A DNA stretch of 64,000 nucleotides, taken from the NCBI GenBank assembly GCA_944381325.1, contig CALWKS010000001.1:186001-250000 (forward strand), written 5' to 3'. This DNA is from an uncultured Christensenellaceae bacterium. GTDB taxonomy: Bacteria > Bacillota > Clostridia > Christensenellales > UBA3700. The notes below the pieces were generated by a model that was given only the letters and a program-made list of their open reading frames with translations, searched no databases and was not told the origin of the DNA. Positions 28,987 through 37,266 of this stretch are shown one piece after another; positions within the stretch are counted from its first letter, which is position 1, and each line of letters begins with the position of its first letter. A program made the translations under genes and the position numbers.

Positions 28987-29331
28987 ATGATAAAGAGAGG
29001 AGAACTGTATTACGCTGACCTTAGTCCCGTCGTCGGGAGCGAGCAGGGAGGCGTACGCCCCGTACTGGTCGTTCAGAACGACGTCGGCAACAAGTACAGC
29101 CCTACCGTCATCGCGGCGGCGGTTACCAGCAGAATAAACAAGGCAAAGCTGCCCACGCATATTGAGCTGGGCGCGAAAGAATACGGCTTGCCCAAGGATT
29201 CAGTAGTTCTGCTTGAGCAGATACGCACCCTTGACAAATGCCGTCTTAAAGACAGGATAGGGGAGATCCCTGATGACGTGATGAGCAAGGTAAACCGTGC
29301 ACTTATGATAAGTCTGGGATTTTTAGAGTGA
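28987..29331 (+). CDS. mazF: MazF/PemK-family endoribonuclease toxin
   Basis: 114 residues from ATG 28987 (ACGGAG upstream); a longer in-frame reading from 28876 adds an implausible N-terminus. It starts [32 protein letters not shown], with [13 protein letters not shown] and [17 protein letters not shown], all matching MazF/NdoA. The family cuts mRNA at short sequences. In Bacillus the gene follows its antitoxin ndoAI; here the 260 bp upstream have no antitoxin-like frame. The antitoxin may be elsewhere or missing. It stands alone between two terminators. Confidence 0.93.
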   Translation: MIKRGELYYADLSPVVGSEQGGVRPVLVVQNDVGNKYSPTVIAAAVTSRINKAKLPTHIELGAKEYGLPKDSVVLLEQIRTLDKCRLKDRIGEIPDDVMSKVNRALMISLGFLE

Positions 29332-29345
29332 AAATGCAGATATTT

Positions 29346-29371
29346 GCGGCGCGATTTGCGCCGCTTTTTTA
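29346..29371 (+). terminator. Intrinsic terminator of mazF
   Basis: GCGGCGC (29346-29352) pairs with GCGCCGC (29358-29364) across GATTT, then T6. Confidence 0.9.
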
Positions 29372-29430
29372 TATCATATTCGGATTTCAGTTGCAAAATA
29401 AAGAAAAAATATATAATTTAGGAAAAGACA

Positions 29431-29459
29431 TTGACAAAATAGTAAAATAATGTGGTTAT
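29431..29459 (+). promoter_or_regulatory. Possible promoter of the GPH transporter
   Basis: A perfect -35 TTGACA (29431-29436) is followed after 17 bp by a poor -10 GGTTAT with an upstream TG. It leaves a leader of about 200 nt, AT-rich, with no riboswitch I can recognise. A second promoter nearer the gene is possible. Confidence 0.35.
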
Positions 29460-29666
29460 ATTCACTGAATTGTGAATAAAAACTGCAGTTATTTTTATAA
29501 AAACTTTCTCAATTAAGGCATAAAATTATTAAAAAATATAGACAAGTGTCTATTATCTGCCGCGATTTTTGCGTTTTTTTTAAGACAATTATTTGTATTA
29601 TCATTAAAATTATGTTAAAATGTTTTTATGGTCAAAAAGACCTTACTATTATAAGGAAGGAAAATT

Positions 29667-31457
29667 ATGAAGAAACTCAACGACATTGCAATTCTTCACA
29701 AGGTGTTGGGTACTGATCCCTCTAAAAAAGAGGACGTTCAGCCCAAAGAAGCGCTGTCTTATTCCTTTGCCGGTTTAGGACAGAACATTATCTGCCAGTT
29801 GGTCACGACGTTCTTTATGATGTACATGACGGACGTTGCGGGCGTAAGTGCTCTGTGGCTTTCATGGATGTTCCTCGGCGCGAGACTTTTCGACGCTTTC
29901 AACGACCCGATCATGGGCTCTCTCGTTGAAATGACCCGTTCAAAATACGGCAAAATGCGCCCGTATCTTAAGTATTCTCCGATACCTATCGCGATATTTA
30001 CGGTGCTTTTGTTTGTTTCGTTCGGCGACGCTATATCCGAGGTAGGACAGTTCATTTATTCGACAGTAATTTATCTGTGCTGGGGTATTGCTTATACGTC
30101 TGTCGACGTTCCTTATTGGGCTCTTGCTTCTTCGATGACGTCTGATACTGACAAGAGAAATACGCTTCTTACAGTTGCGCGTCTCTTCTGTACAATCGGC
30201 GGCGGTCTCGTATCTGTTGTTATTCCGATTATCGGTCTTGACAAAATGTCTCTCGGTGAACAGAGAATTGCTTACCTGATCGTTGCGGTTATCTGCGTTG
30301 CAATGGCAGTTCCCACTTTCTTCATCGGTTTTAAGAATACAAAAGAGAGATTCTATGATAATTCTGCTGAAGGTAAGTTCTCTCTTAAGGAAAATCTTAA
30401 GCTTCTCGGAAAAAATACTCCCGCGCTTCTGATTATTCTTATCGGCGTTCTCGGTTCACTGCGTACTATATACATGACAACGACCCTTTATTATGCAAAG
30501 TATAACCTGCGTAATTTCGGTCTTGCGGCTGTAATCTTCCTGCTTGTTGTTCCCGGCGGTTTGATTGCGACTTTGCTTACGCCGTATCTTTCTAAAAAGT
30601 TCAGCAAGAAGACAGTGTTCTTCTGGTCGCATATTATCGGCGGCGCTTTGATGATATTGTTGTATTTTATAGGTCTTTCATCAAACGGTACGAGCCTTGC
30701 TTCTCAGATAGCATTCTACATAATCATAATCCTTGCAGGTATTCCGACTGGTTTCAGCAATATCATGACATATTCTATGATAGCTGACTCAATCGATTAT
30801 CTCGAAGATAAGACAGGCAAACGTGCTGAGGGCATATGTTTCTCTTTGCAGACATTCATTTCTAAGATAGGTATGGCAATGACTGCATTCGTTACGTTGA
30901 TGGTTCTCGGTGAATACGGTTACAATGCTGACCTTGCTCAGACTGCCGTTACCGATGAGGTTTACTACAGCGAAGCATTCCAGAAAATCTGCGAAGGAAA
31001 CTGGATGGCTACAACACTTCTTTGCGGTGTTTCTATGTTTGCTTGTGCGCTTCCGCTTCTGTTCTATACGTTTACTGAAGACAGACAGAACGAGGCAGTT
31101 TCAAGAGTTCTTGCAAGAAAGATTGTCGCAGGAAATACTGAGCCCACTATCCGCCATGAATTCGTTCTTGCAGTCACAGGTATCGACAGAGCAAAGAGAT
31201 CAGAAGTTCTGCTTGGCATTGCTAAGATTTTCGGTCTTGAAACGATTGAAGAACTCGACGCTAAGGTAGAAGAGCTCAAGGTCGTTGATGAAGTCATTGA
31301 AGAAGACGAGCTTCTTGTTCAGGTAGACAGCGTTGACGAAGTAGCTGAAAAGCTCGGTGTTGACGAGATAGACGAAATCGCAGACGATTACACCTTCGGT
31401 GAGGATGAAGATAAGAATGACAACTCATCCGACAAGGGTGGCGACGATAAACAATAA
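29667..31457 (+). CDS. Sugar:cation symporter, GPH family (MFS), with long acidic tail
   Basis: 596 residues; AAGGAAGG precedes the ATG. About twelve membrane helices. The N-terminal half has LSYSFAGLGQNIICQLVTTFFMMYMTD, the loop RLFDAFNDPIMGSLVEMTRSKYGKMRPYL and PYWALASSMTSDTDKR, typical of glycoside-pentoside-hexuronide carriers such as melibiose permease. The usual carrier would end near residue 470; here about 126 residues follow, helical then strongly acidic (EELDAKVEEL, VDEVIEEDELL, GEDEDKNDNSSDKGG). Substrate is probably a sugar or glycoside taken up with Na+ or H+; the exact one is unknown. No sugar-cutting enzyme is adjacent. Confidence 0.88.
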   Translation: MKKLNDIAILHKVLGTDPSKKEDVQPKEALSYSFAGLGQNIICQLVTTFFMMYMTDVAGVSALWLSWMFLGARLFDAFNDPIMGSLVEMTRSKYGKMRPYLKYSPIPIAIFTVLLFVSFGDAISEVGQFIYSTVIYLCWGIAYTSVDVPYWALASSMTSDTDKRNTLLTVARLFCTIGGGLVSVVIPIIGLDKMSLGEQRIAYLIVAVICVAMAVPTFFIGFKNTKERFYDNSAEGKFSLKENLKLLGKNTPALLIILIGVLGSLRTIYMTTTLYYAKYNLRNFGLAAVIFLLVVPGGLIATLLTPYLSKKFSKKTVFFWSHIIGGALMILLYFIGLSSNGTSLASQIAFYIIIILAGIPTGFSNIMTYSMIADSIDYLEDKTGKRAEGICFSLQTFISKIGMAMTAFVTLMVLGEYGYNADLAQTAVTDEVYYSEAFQKICEGNWMATTLLCGVSMFACALPLLFYTFTEDRQNEAVSRVLARKIVAGNTEPTIRHEFVLAVTGIDRAKRSEVLLGIAKIFGLETIEELDAKVEELKVVDEVIEEDELLVQVDSVDEVAEKLGVDEIDEIADDYTFGEDEDKNDNSSDKGGDDKQ

Positions 31458-31483
31458 TTTAGTGTCAATATTCGTGCTACGGC

Positions 31484-31512
31484 TTGTCTGAAACTCAAAG
31501 TTGTGGTACTAT
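31484..31512 (+). promoter_or_regulatory. Possible promoter upstream of dnaX
   Basis: TTGTCT (31484-31489), 17 bp, TACTAT (31507-31512). Transcripts from it would begin just before the strong hairpin at 31528-31558. Confidence 0.35.
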
Positions 31513-31527
31513 ATATTCAAGCAATCG

Positions 31528-31558
31528 TACGCTCTCCGGCACGTTGCCGGGGAGCGTA
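31528..31558 (+). other. Strong hairpin in the dnaX leader
   Basis: A 14-bp stem (31528-31541 with 31545-31558, one G-U pair) closed by CGT. It has no immediate T run, so it is not a normal terminator for the transporter; a T7 tract comes only 17 nt later. It could be a delayed terminator, an mRNA-stabilising leader or a processing site. Confidence 0.5.
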
Positions 31559-31605
31559 TTGAAAATATAAGCATATTTTTTTGATAAAGGACAATAAACA
31601 GTCAG

Positions 31606-33156
31606 ATGGCATACGTTTCGCTTTACCGCAGATACCGCCCAGGCGAGTTCGCCTCAATGATAGGGCAGCAGCATATTATCCGCACCCTCAGGAATCAGAT
31701 CATGACGGGCGCGATTTCTCACGCATATCTGTTTACGGGTTCTCGAGGTACGGGCAAAACGACGACTGCAAAGATTTTTGCGCGCGCGATAAACTGTCTG
31801 CACGTTAAAGAAGACGGCTCTCCGTGCGGAGAATGCGAGGTATGTAAGGCGCTTGCAGATCCTTCCAATATGGATATTATAGAAATGGACGCCGCTTCAA
31901 ACAACGGCGTTGACGAGATAAGATATCTGCTTGAAAAAGTCAAGTTTGCTCCTTCTGTGGGCAGATATAAAGTCTATATCGTCGACGAAGTCCATATGCT
32001 TTCCCCTCAGGCTTTCAACGCGCTTCTGAAAACTCTGGAAGAACCGCCTGAACACGTTGTGTTTATATTGGCTACGACCGAAGTGCAGAAGATTCTTCCC
32101 ACCGTGCTTTCGCGTTGTCAGAGATTTGATTTCAGATTGGTTCCCACGCAGGAAACGGCAGGGCTTTTACTGCGTATTTTCGACGAGCTTAAGATAGTTT
32201 ATGACAGAGAAGCCCTTGTAGCGATCGCAGAAGCGGGAGAGGGGTGCGTGAGAGACAGCCTTTCTCTTGCCGAGATGTGCATATCCTATTGCGGTAGCAA
32301 GGTAACCTATGCAGGCGTGCTAGACGTTCTGGGTGCAAGTTCTCCTGAAGCCGTTCTTGAAATGACGGCGTGCATTCTTGCAGGCGATGTTGACGGCAGT
32401 CTTAAGCGTATCGACGACACTACGAGAGAGGGTAAGAGCGTAAAAGTTCTTGCTGGCGATATCGCAAAGACTTTAAGAAATCTTATCTATTGCCGCAACT
32501 GCGTTAATGCAAATAAGATACTCAATATGCCGAGGGAATTATTTGCCAAGACAAACGACCTTGCGATGAAATACGACAACGCAAAGTTGCTCAGATGTAT
32601 GGAGATAATCTGTTCAGTCGACGGCGACCTCAGATACGGTTCAAATGCGCGTCTTGTGCTTGAAGCGGCTGTCGTTAAGGCTTGCGACGAATATTGCTCG
32701 ATCGACGCTCAGGGTGTTCTTATGAGGCTTAAGAATCTTGAAGCGAAAATCGCTCAGGGGCAGATAGCTGTAGCCGCAGTTCCTAAGAGCGGAGCGTCTG
32801 AATCCGTTTCTCGTATGGATACGGCTGAGAAAATGCTTGTTTATCTGCTCAACACGCTTAAAAAGAGAGGAATGCACGTTGAATACGCTTATTTCTCAAA
32901 GCTGAACAGAGAACAGCTTTCTCTTAAAGACGGCAACCTTGTTATAAAAGCCGTAAGTCAGGGGCAAAAAGACAGTATATTGTTCTATCAGTCAGAATAC
33001 GAGAGTATTTTAAGAGAGGCGTACAGAGACTTCGGGCGCATTACCGTTGAGGTAGAGATCAAAGAAGACGAAACAAAACAAAATATCGAAAACGTTAAAA
33101 AGGTTTTCGGTGCTGATAAAGTCAACATCATAAACGGAGGTAACAACAATGGGTAG
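31606..33156 (+). CDS. dnaX: DNA polymerase III subunits gamma and tau
   Basis: 516 residues. It begins MAYVSLYRRYRPGEFASMIGQQHI, with Walker A GSRGTGKTTTAK, the four-cysteine zinc site (C in INCLH, then CGECEVC), the Walker B region YIVDEVHMLS and sensor motif ATTEVQKILPTVLSRCQRFDF. It is the clamp-loader ATPase. The C-terminal tau part is short. The nearest purine-rich ribosome site AAAGGA is somewhat far from the ATG. It overlaps the ybaB-type gene by 8 bases; dnaX-ybaB-recR is a conserved Firmicutes cluster. Confidence 0.96.
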   Translation: MAYVSLYRRYRPGEFASMIGQQHIIRTLRNQIMTGAISHAYLFTGSRGTGKTTTAKIFARAINCLHVKEDGSPCGECEVCKALADPSNMDIIEMDAASNNGVDEIRYLLEKVKFAPSVGRYKVYIVDEVHMLSPQAFNALLKTLEEPPEHVVFILATTEVQKILPTVLSRCQRFDFRLVPTQETAGLLLRIFDELKIVYDREALVAIAEAGEGCVRDSLSLAEMCISYCGSKVTYAGVLDVLGASSPEAVLEMTACILAGDVDGSLKRIDDTTREGKSVKVLAGDIAKTLRNLIYCRNCVNANKILNMPRELFAKTNDLAMKYDNAKLLRCMEIICSVDGDLRYGSNARLVLEAAVVKACDEYCSIDAQGVLMRLKNLEAKIAQGQIAVAAVPKSGASESVSRMDTAEKMLVYLLNTLKKRGMHVEYAYFSKLNREQLSLKDGNLVIKAVSQGQKDSILFYQSEYESILREAYRDFGRITVEVEIKEDETKQNIENVKKVFGADKVNIINGGNNNG

Positions 33157-33481
33157 AGGCGGATTCGGCGGCTTCGGCGGCGGAATGGGCAATATGCAGC
33201 AGCTTATGCGTCAGGCGCAGAAGATGCAGCAGGATATGGCAAAGGCGAAAGAGGAGCTCGCTGAAACTGAGGTAACTGCTGTTTCAGGCGGCGGAATGGT
33301 CGAGGTAACTATGACCTGCGATAAAAAGATAAAATCGGTCAAAATCAAACCTGAGGCGGTTGATCCCGATGACGTTGAAATGCTTGAAGACTTGGTCGTA
33401 GCGGCACTCAACGAAGCAATGAAACTCGCAGACGACGAGACTGAAAAGAGAATGGGAGCGTTCGGGTCTTTAGGACTATGA
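33149..33481 (+). CDS. YbaB/EbfC-family nucleoid-associated protein
   Basis: 110 residues. A Gly-rich N-terminus (MGRGGFGGFGGGMGN) precedes the classic MQQLMRQAQKMQQDMAKAKEELAE helix and VEVTMTCDKKIKSVKIKPEAVDPDDVEMLEDLVVAALNEA. It forms a tweezer-like dimer that binds DNA. The ribosome site GGAGGT lies inside the 3' end of dnaX, and the start overlaps dnaX by 8 bases. The stop overlaps recR by four bases. The Gly-rich head is longer than in E. coli YbaB. Confidence 0.95.
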   Translation: MGRGGFGGFGGGMGNMQQLMRQAQKMQQDMAKAKEELAETEVTAVSGGGMVEVTMTCDKKIKSVKIKPEAVDPDDVEMLEDLVVAALNEAMKLADDETEKRMGAFGSLGL

Positions 33482-34068
33482 GTATAGGAAATATCGAGGC
33501 TCTTGACAGACTTGCGGCGCAGTTTACAAAGCTCCCGGGAGTGGGTGCAAAGACTGCCAAAAGGTTTGCCTATAAGATAATAAACATGAGCGAGCAGGAA
33601 GCGGAAGAATTTGCAAACGCCGTGCTTGAAACAAAGAAAACGGTGCATTTTTGTCCCGTCTGCGGTGCTTATACCGACAAGGACGTATGCGACATCTGTT
33701 CAACGCGAGATAAAAGCGTTATATGCGTCGTTAAAGAGCCCAAAGACGTTGACGCTCTTGAGAAGATCAAAGATTTCAGAGGAGTATATCACGTTCTTCA
33801 CGGCACTTTGAATCCTTTGGCGGGTATAGGTCCTGACGATATAAGGATAAAGGAACTTCTTGCAAGACTTGACGGCGTGAAAGAAGTAATAATGGCTACG
33901 AATCCGGACGTTGAAGGAGAGGCAACCGCTGTGTATATCGCGCGTCTTATCAAGCCAATGGGCATAAAGGTTACTAAGATAGCCAGCGGCATATCTATCG
34001 GCAGCGATATAGAATATGCTGACGAGGTTACGTTGTCGCGTGCACTTCAGGACAGAAAGCCGCTTTGA
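33478..34068 (+). CDS. recR: Recombination mediator RecR
   Basis: 196 residues, usual length. N-terminal helix-hairpin-helix (FTKLPGVGAKTAKRFAYKI), a four-cysteine zinc finger (FCPVCGAYTDKDVCDIC), and a Toprim domain (ICVVKEPKDVDALEK, then TNPDVEGEATAVYIARL). With RecO/RecF it loads RecA at gaps. Last gene of dnaX-ybaB-recR with ATGA overlap to the gene before. Confidence 0.97.
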   Translation: MSIGNIEALDRLAAQFTKLPGVGAKTAKRFAYKIINMSEQEAEEFANAVLETKKTVHFCPVCGAYTDKDVCDICSTRDKSVICVVKEPKDVDALEKIKDFRGVYHVLHGTLNPLAGIGPDDIRIKELLARLDGVKEVIMATNPDVEGEATAVYIARLIKPMGIKVTKIASGISIGSDIEYADEVTLSRALQDRKPL

Positions 34069-34094
34069 CGATTTCAATTAAAATCAATAAAGAA

Positions 34095-34126
34095 AAACGA
34101 CGGAATAATTTCCGTCGTTTCTTTTT
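34095..34126 (+). terminator. Intrinsic terminator of dnaX-ybaB-recR
   Basis: AAACGACGGA (34095-34104) pairs with TCCGTCGTTT (34111-34120), then CTTTTT. A-rich left flank means it may also work for the converging galT. Confidence 0.88.
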
Positions 34127-34154
34127 ATAGCGTTTTGAAAACGATATTTCTGTA

Positions 34155-35690
34155 TCAGAATTTTGAAAGCTTCATGCCTTCAGTCATAAATCTGTCGAAA
34201 GCTGCCTGACCTTCTTCGGTATTCTTGAATACAGCGGTGCATTCAAGGATCTGCTCGCAAGCGTTGTTTACGTAATCGGTAACGATTTTCTTTGCTTTTA
34301 CGTCAGTGTTAGCGGTGCCGTTGTCGTTTACCAGCTGAACTATCATGTCAGCATGCTTATACATCGGATTTTCAGAATCGGCAAGTTTCTGCAGATTGAA
34401 CTCCGTCTTGCCGGTAAGGTAATTTTCAACCTCGGAAAGCTCTTTCTTAAGTCTTCCGGGAAGAATGAAGAGACCCATAACTTCGATTATGCCGATGCCT
34501 TCTTTCTTGATATTGTGCAGTCTTTCTTCAGGGTGGAATATGCCGTAAGGATGAGCTTCGTCCGTTCTGTTGTTGCGCAGAATAAGGTCGATGACATATT
34601 TGTTTTCTTCACGGCGTACGATAGGCGTGATAGCGTTGTGCTGTTCAGTCGTCTTGCAGATCACATTTACGCTTTCGTCCGTCCAGCCGTTCCATGTCTC
34701 GAGTACGTCGACAGCTGCATTATAGACCTGCTGTTTATCTTCGCTTACGAGTCTTACGACGCTGTTGTACCAGTCTGCGATATAGATTTCGACTTTCTTA
34801 TACTTGGGACTTTCGTAACGCGCGCGGTTGCCGACGCTCATCATGGGCAGAACTTTGAGACCGCCCTGATAATGGTCATGCGTAAGAATTGAGCCGCCGA
34901 CGATAGGAAGCGCCGCATTGCTGCCCATAAAATAATGGGGGAAGAGATCTACAAAGTCAAGCAGTCTGCGGAATGAAGCAGGGCAGACGCTCATAGGACG
35001 GTGTTCGTCAGAGAAAGCGATCGCGTGCTCTTCATAATACTGATAAGGAGAGTACTGAAGATGCCAGTATTCGTTGTCCAGCTGAATGGGAATGGTGCGC
35101 AGAGTCTGTCTTGCGGGATGATTCATATTTCCCGCAAAGCCTACGTTTGTAGGACAGAGCAAGCATGCCGGATATCCGCTCTTGGGCTGAAGTTTTGCAA
35201 GAGCGATCTGCTTGGGGTCTTTTTCAGGTTTTGAAAGGTTGATCGTGATGCCGATTTTGCCGAATTTTCCGTTGTGTTCCCACTTGATATTTTTCTTGAT
35301 GTCGGGCATACGGATATAGTTGTTGGCTTTGCTGAGCTCGAACAGCCAGTCTGTAGCCTTCTTTACGCCGCGGTGGCTTGCAATCGCGTCAAAGCGCGCT
35401 ATAACTGCCGAGGGCATGGGCGTAACCATACCGAGAATCTTTGTTTCAAAAAGCAGGGCTTCTTCAGGTTTTATCCTGCCCGTGTCGATTGCGTGCTGTA
35501 CGAGGGGGTCAACTATTTCTGTCTGGAAGTCGCCGTATTTCTCGATAGCAGGTGCAGGCGAGTTGAGCCCGAAAAAGTCGAGAAGAGTGTTGAGAACATA
35601 ATACTCGTCCTCTTGTTCGAGCGAAAGGTGGTCGCTCGCATAGCAAAGCAATTCATTGATTTTTACTTTGAGCTGGTCTTCTGTAAGCAT
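34155..35690 (-). CDS. galT: UDP-glucose-hexose-1-phosphate uridylyltransferase (class II GalT)
   Basis: 511 residues, the length of the Firmicutes class II enzyme rather than the 350-residue E. coli type. Recognisable parts: CLLCPTNVGFAGNMNHPARQTLR, WHLQYSPYQYYEEHAIAFSDEHRPM, GGSILTHDHYQGGLKVLPM with the catalytic His-X-His, and HPYGIFHPEERLHNIKKEGIG. It exchanges UMP between UDP-glucose and galactose-1-phosphate in the Leloir pathway. GGAG precedes ATG 35690. It diverges from galK, with both promoters in the 310-bp gap. No galE is in the window. Confidence 0.96.
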   Translation of the reverse strand: MLTEDQLKVKINELLCYASDHLSLEQEDEYYVLNTLLDFFGLNSPAPAIEKYGDFQTEIVDPLVQHAIDTGRIKPEEALLFETKILGMVTPMPSAVIARFDAIASHRGVKKATDWLFELSKANNYIRMPDIKKNIKWEHNGKFGKIGITINLSKPEKDPKQIALAKLQPKSGYPACLLCPTNVGFAGNMNHPARQTLRTIPIQLDNEYWHLQYSPYQYYEEHAIAFSDEHRPMSVCPASFRRLLDFVDLFPHYFMGSNAALPIVGGSILTHDHYQGGLKVLPMMSVGNRARYESPKYKKVEIYIADWYNSVVRLVSEDKQQVYNAAVDVLETWNGWTDESVNVICKTTEQHNAITPIVRREENKYVIDLILRNNRTDEAHPYGIFHPEERLHNIKKEGIGIIEVMGLFILPGRLKKELSEVENYLTGKTEFNLQKLADSENPMYKHADMIVQLVNDNGTANTDVKAKKIVTDYVNNACEQILECTAVFKNTEEGQAAFDRFMTEGMKLSKF

Positions 35691-35734
35691 AAATTCACTC
35701 CGAAAATTTTATAAAAAGGCTTTCGCCGTCTCCT

Positions 35735-35763
35735 ATTATATTACAAATAAAAATCTATTGCAA
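35735..35763 (-). promoter_or_regulatory. Promoter of galT
   Basis: On the minus strand TTGCAA (35763-35758), 17 bp, TATAAT (35740-35735). Confidence 0.65.
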
Positions 35764-35944
35764 TAATTATTGATCGGTTGCGATAAATTTGCACGGTTTG
35801 CCAGGTTTTGTTTTAAAGGGTATATTTTTATTGAATTTTCCTGTATAAAACGGTATAACTGCCGCACTTATCGGTTGGCTTCTTTTTACAATGTTTTACA
35901 GTCGGATTTCAGAGTTAAGCGATTGCGGAAATTTGCTTTAAATG

Positions 35945-35973
35945 TTTACACTTTGATTTTATTATGATATAAT
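35945..35973 (+). promoter_or_regulatory. Promoter of galK-lgt
   Basis: TTTACA (35945-35950), 17 bp, TATAAT (35968-35973), close to the galK start. The region between the divergent gal promoters shows no obvious long operator palindrome. Confidence 0.75.
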
Positions 35974-36000
35974 TATAAAAACGCTTTTGCGAGGTATTAT

Positions 36001-37266
36001 ATGCAGATCACAAAAAGTTTCGTAGACAATCTCAAAGACAACGCGTCTTTTGCTGAATACGTTGACAAACTTTACGGCGGCGGTCTCGATTATCAGGCTG
36101 CGCGTTATAAGAAGATTTACGACCTTCATGTCGCTACATACGGCGGAGAGGTCTCATTCTATTCTTCCCCCGGCAGAATAGAACTTTGCGGCAACCATAC
36201 CGATCACAACAACGGTAAAGTTCTTTGCGCTTCGATAAGCGTCGACACAGTTGCTTGCGTAACTCCGCTTGAAGGCAAAGTCGTGGTCGCTTCTATCGGA
36301 TATCCCGAAGTTGTCGTCAATATCAACGATCTTGAGGCAAACAGCGAAGAATACGGTTCAAGCGAAGCTCTCGTAAGGGGCGTTCTTGCTTATTATAAGC
36401 AGAACGGTTACAAAATCGGCGGCTTTGCGGCTACTACCACAAGCGACGTTTTCAAGGGCGCGGGCGTAAGCTCTTCGGCTTCTTTCGAAGTTCTTATCTG
36501 CGAGATACTCAATCAGATGTACAACGGCGGCGCTATTGATAAGATAACCAAAGCTAAAGCGTCTCATTACGCTGAAAGCATTTATTTCGGCAAGCCCTGC
36601 GGCCTTCTCGATCAGAGCGCTATTTCTCTCGGCGGCGTAAGCTATATCGATTTCAAGTCGACAGTAAACCCCAAAGTCAAGACAATGGACTGGAAGTTCG
36701 GCGATACAACGATAGTGCTTATCAATACCGGCGGCGATCACTGCGACCTCACCAGTCAGTATGCAGATATAAGAAGCGAAATGGAGTGGGTTGCGAGCAT
36801 GTTCCACGTACGCAAGCTCCGCAAGGTCAAAGAAGAAGAATTCGTTGCGGCGATTCCTCAGCTTCAGAAACAGGTAACCGGCAGAGCGATCCTGCGCGCT
36901 ATGCACTATTTTGAGGAAAACAAGCGCGTTGATGCAGGCGTTAAAGCCGTAAAGAGCGGCAATTTCAAGAAGTTTGCGGCAGTTATCAACGGTAGCGGTC
37001 AGAGTTCTTACGAGCTTTTACAGAACTGCTATCCGCTCGGAGATACTGCGCAGAGAATTCCTCTTGCGCTTGCGGTAAGCAAACTCAACGGCAGCGTAAA
37101 AGCCGCAAGAGTACACGGCGGCGGTTTTGCAGGCACTATACTTGCGTTTGTTGAAAACAGCGGGGCAGACGATTATATCGCGGATATGAAAAAGATCTTC
37201 GGCGACGACTGTGTTTACCGCATCGGCGTAAGAAACGAAGGCACTTGCAAGGTGGAATTGAACTGA
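36001..37266 (+). CDS. galK: Galactokinase
   Basis: 421 residues. GHMP kinase with the galactokinase signature GRIELCGNHTDHNNGKVLCA, the ATP loop in SDVFKGAGVSSSASFEVL, CGLLDQSAISLGG, and the C-terminal RVHGGGFAGTILAFV. It phosphorylates galactose to galactose-1-phosphate, the substrate of GalT next door. GCGAGGT precedes ATG 36001. Its TGA overlaps the ATG of lgt by one base, an odd coupling of sugar use to lipoprotein processing. Confidence 0.96.
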   Translation: MQITKSFVDNLKDNASFAEYVDKLYGGGLDYQAARYKKIYDLHVATYGGEVSFYSSPGRIELCGNHTDHNNGKVLCASISVDTVACVTPLEGKVVVASIGYPEVVVNINDLEANSEEYGSSEALVRGVLAYYKQNGYKIGGFAATTTSDVFKGAGVSSSASFEVLICEILNQMYNGGAIDKITKAKASHYAESIYFGKPCGLLDQSAISLGGVSYIDFKSTVNPKVKTMDWKFGDTTIVLINTGGDHCDLTSQYADIRSEMEWVASMFHVRKLRKVKEEEFVAAIPQLQKQVTGRAILRAMHYFEENKRVDAGVKAVKSGNFKKFAAVINGSGQSSYELLQNCYPLGDTAQRIPLALAVSKLNGSVKAARVHGGGFAGTILAFVENSGADDYIADMKKIFGDDCVYRIGVRNEGTCKVELN

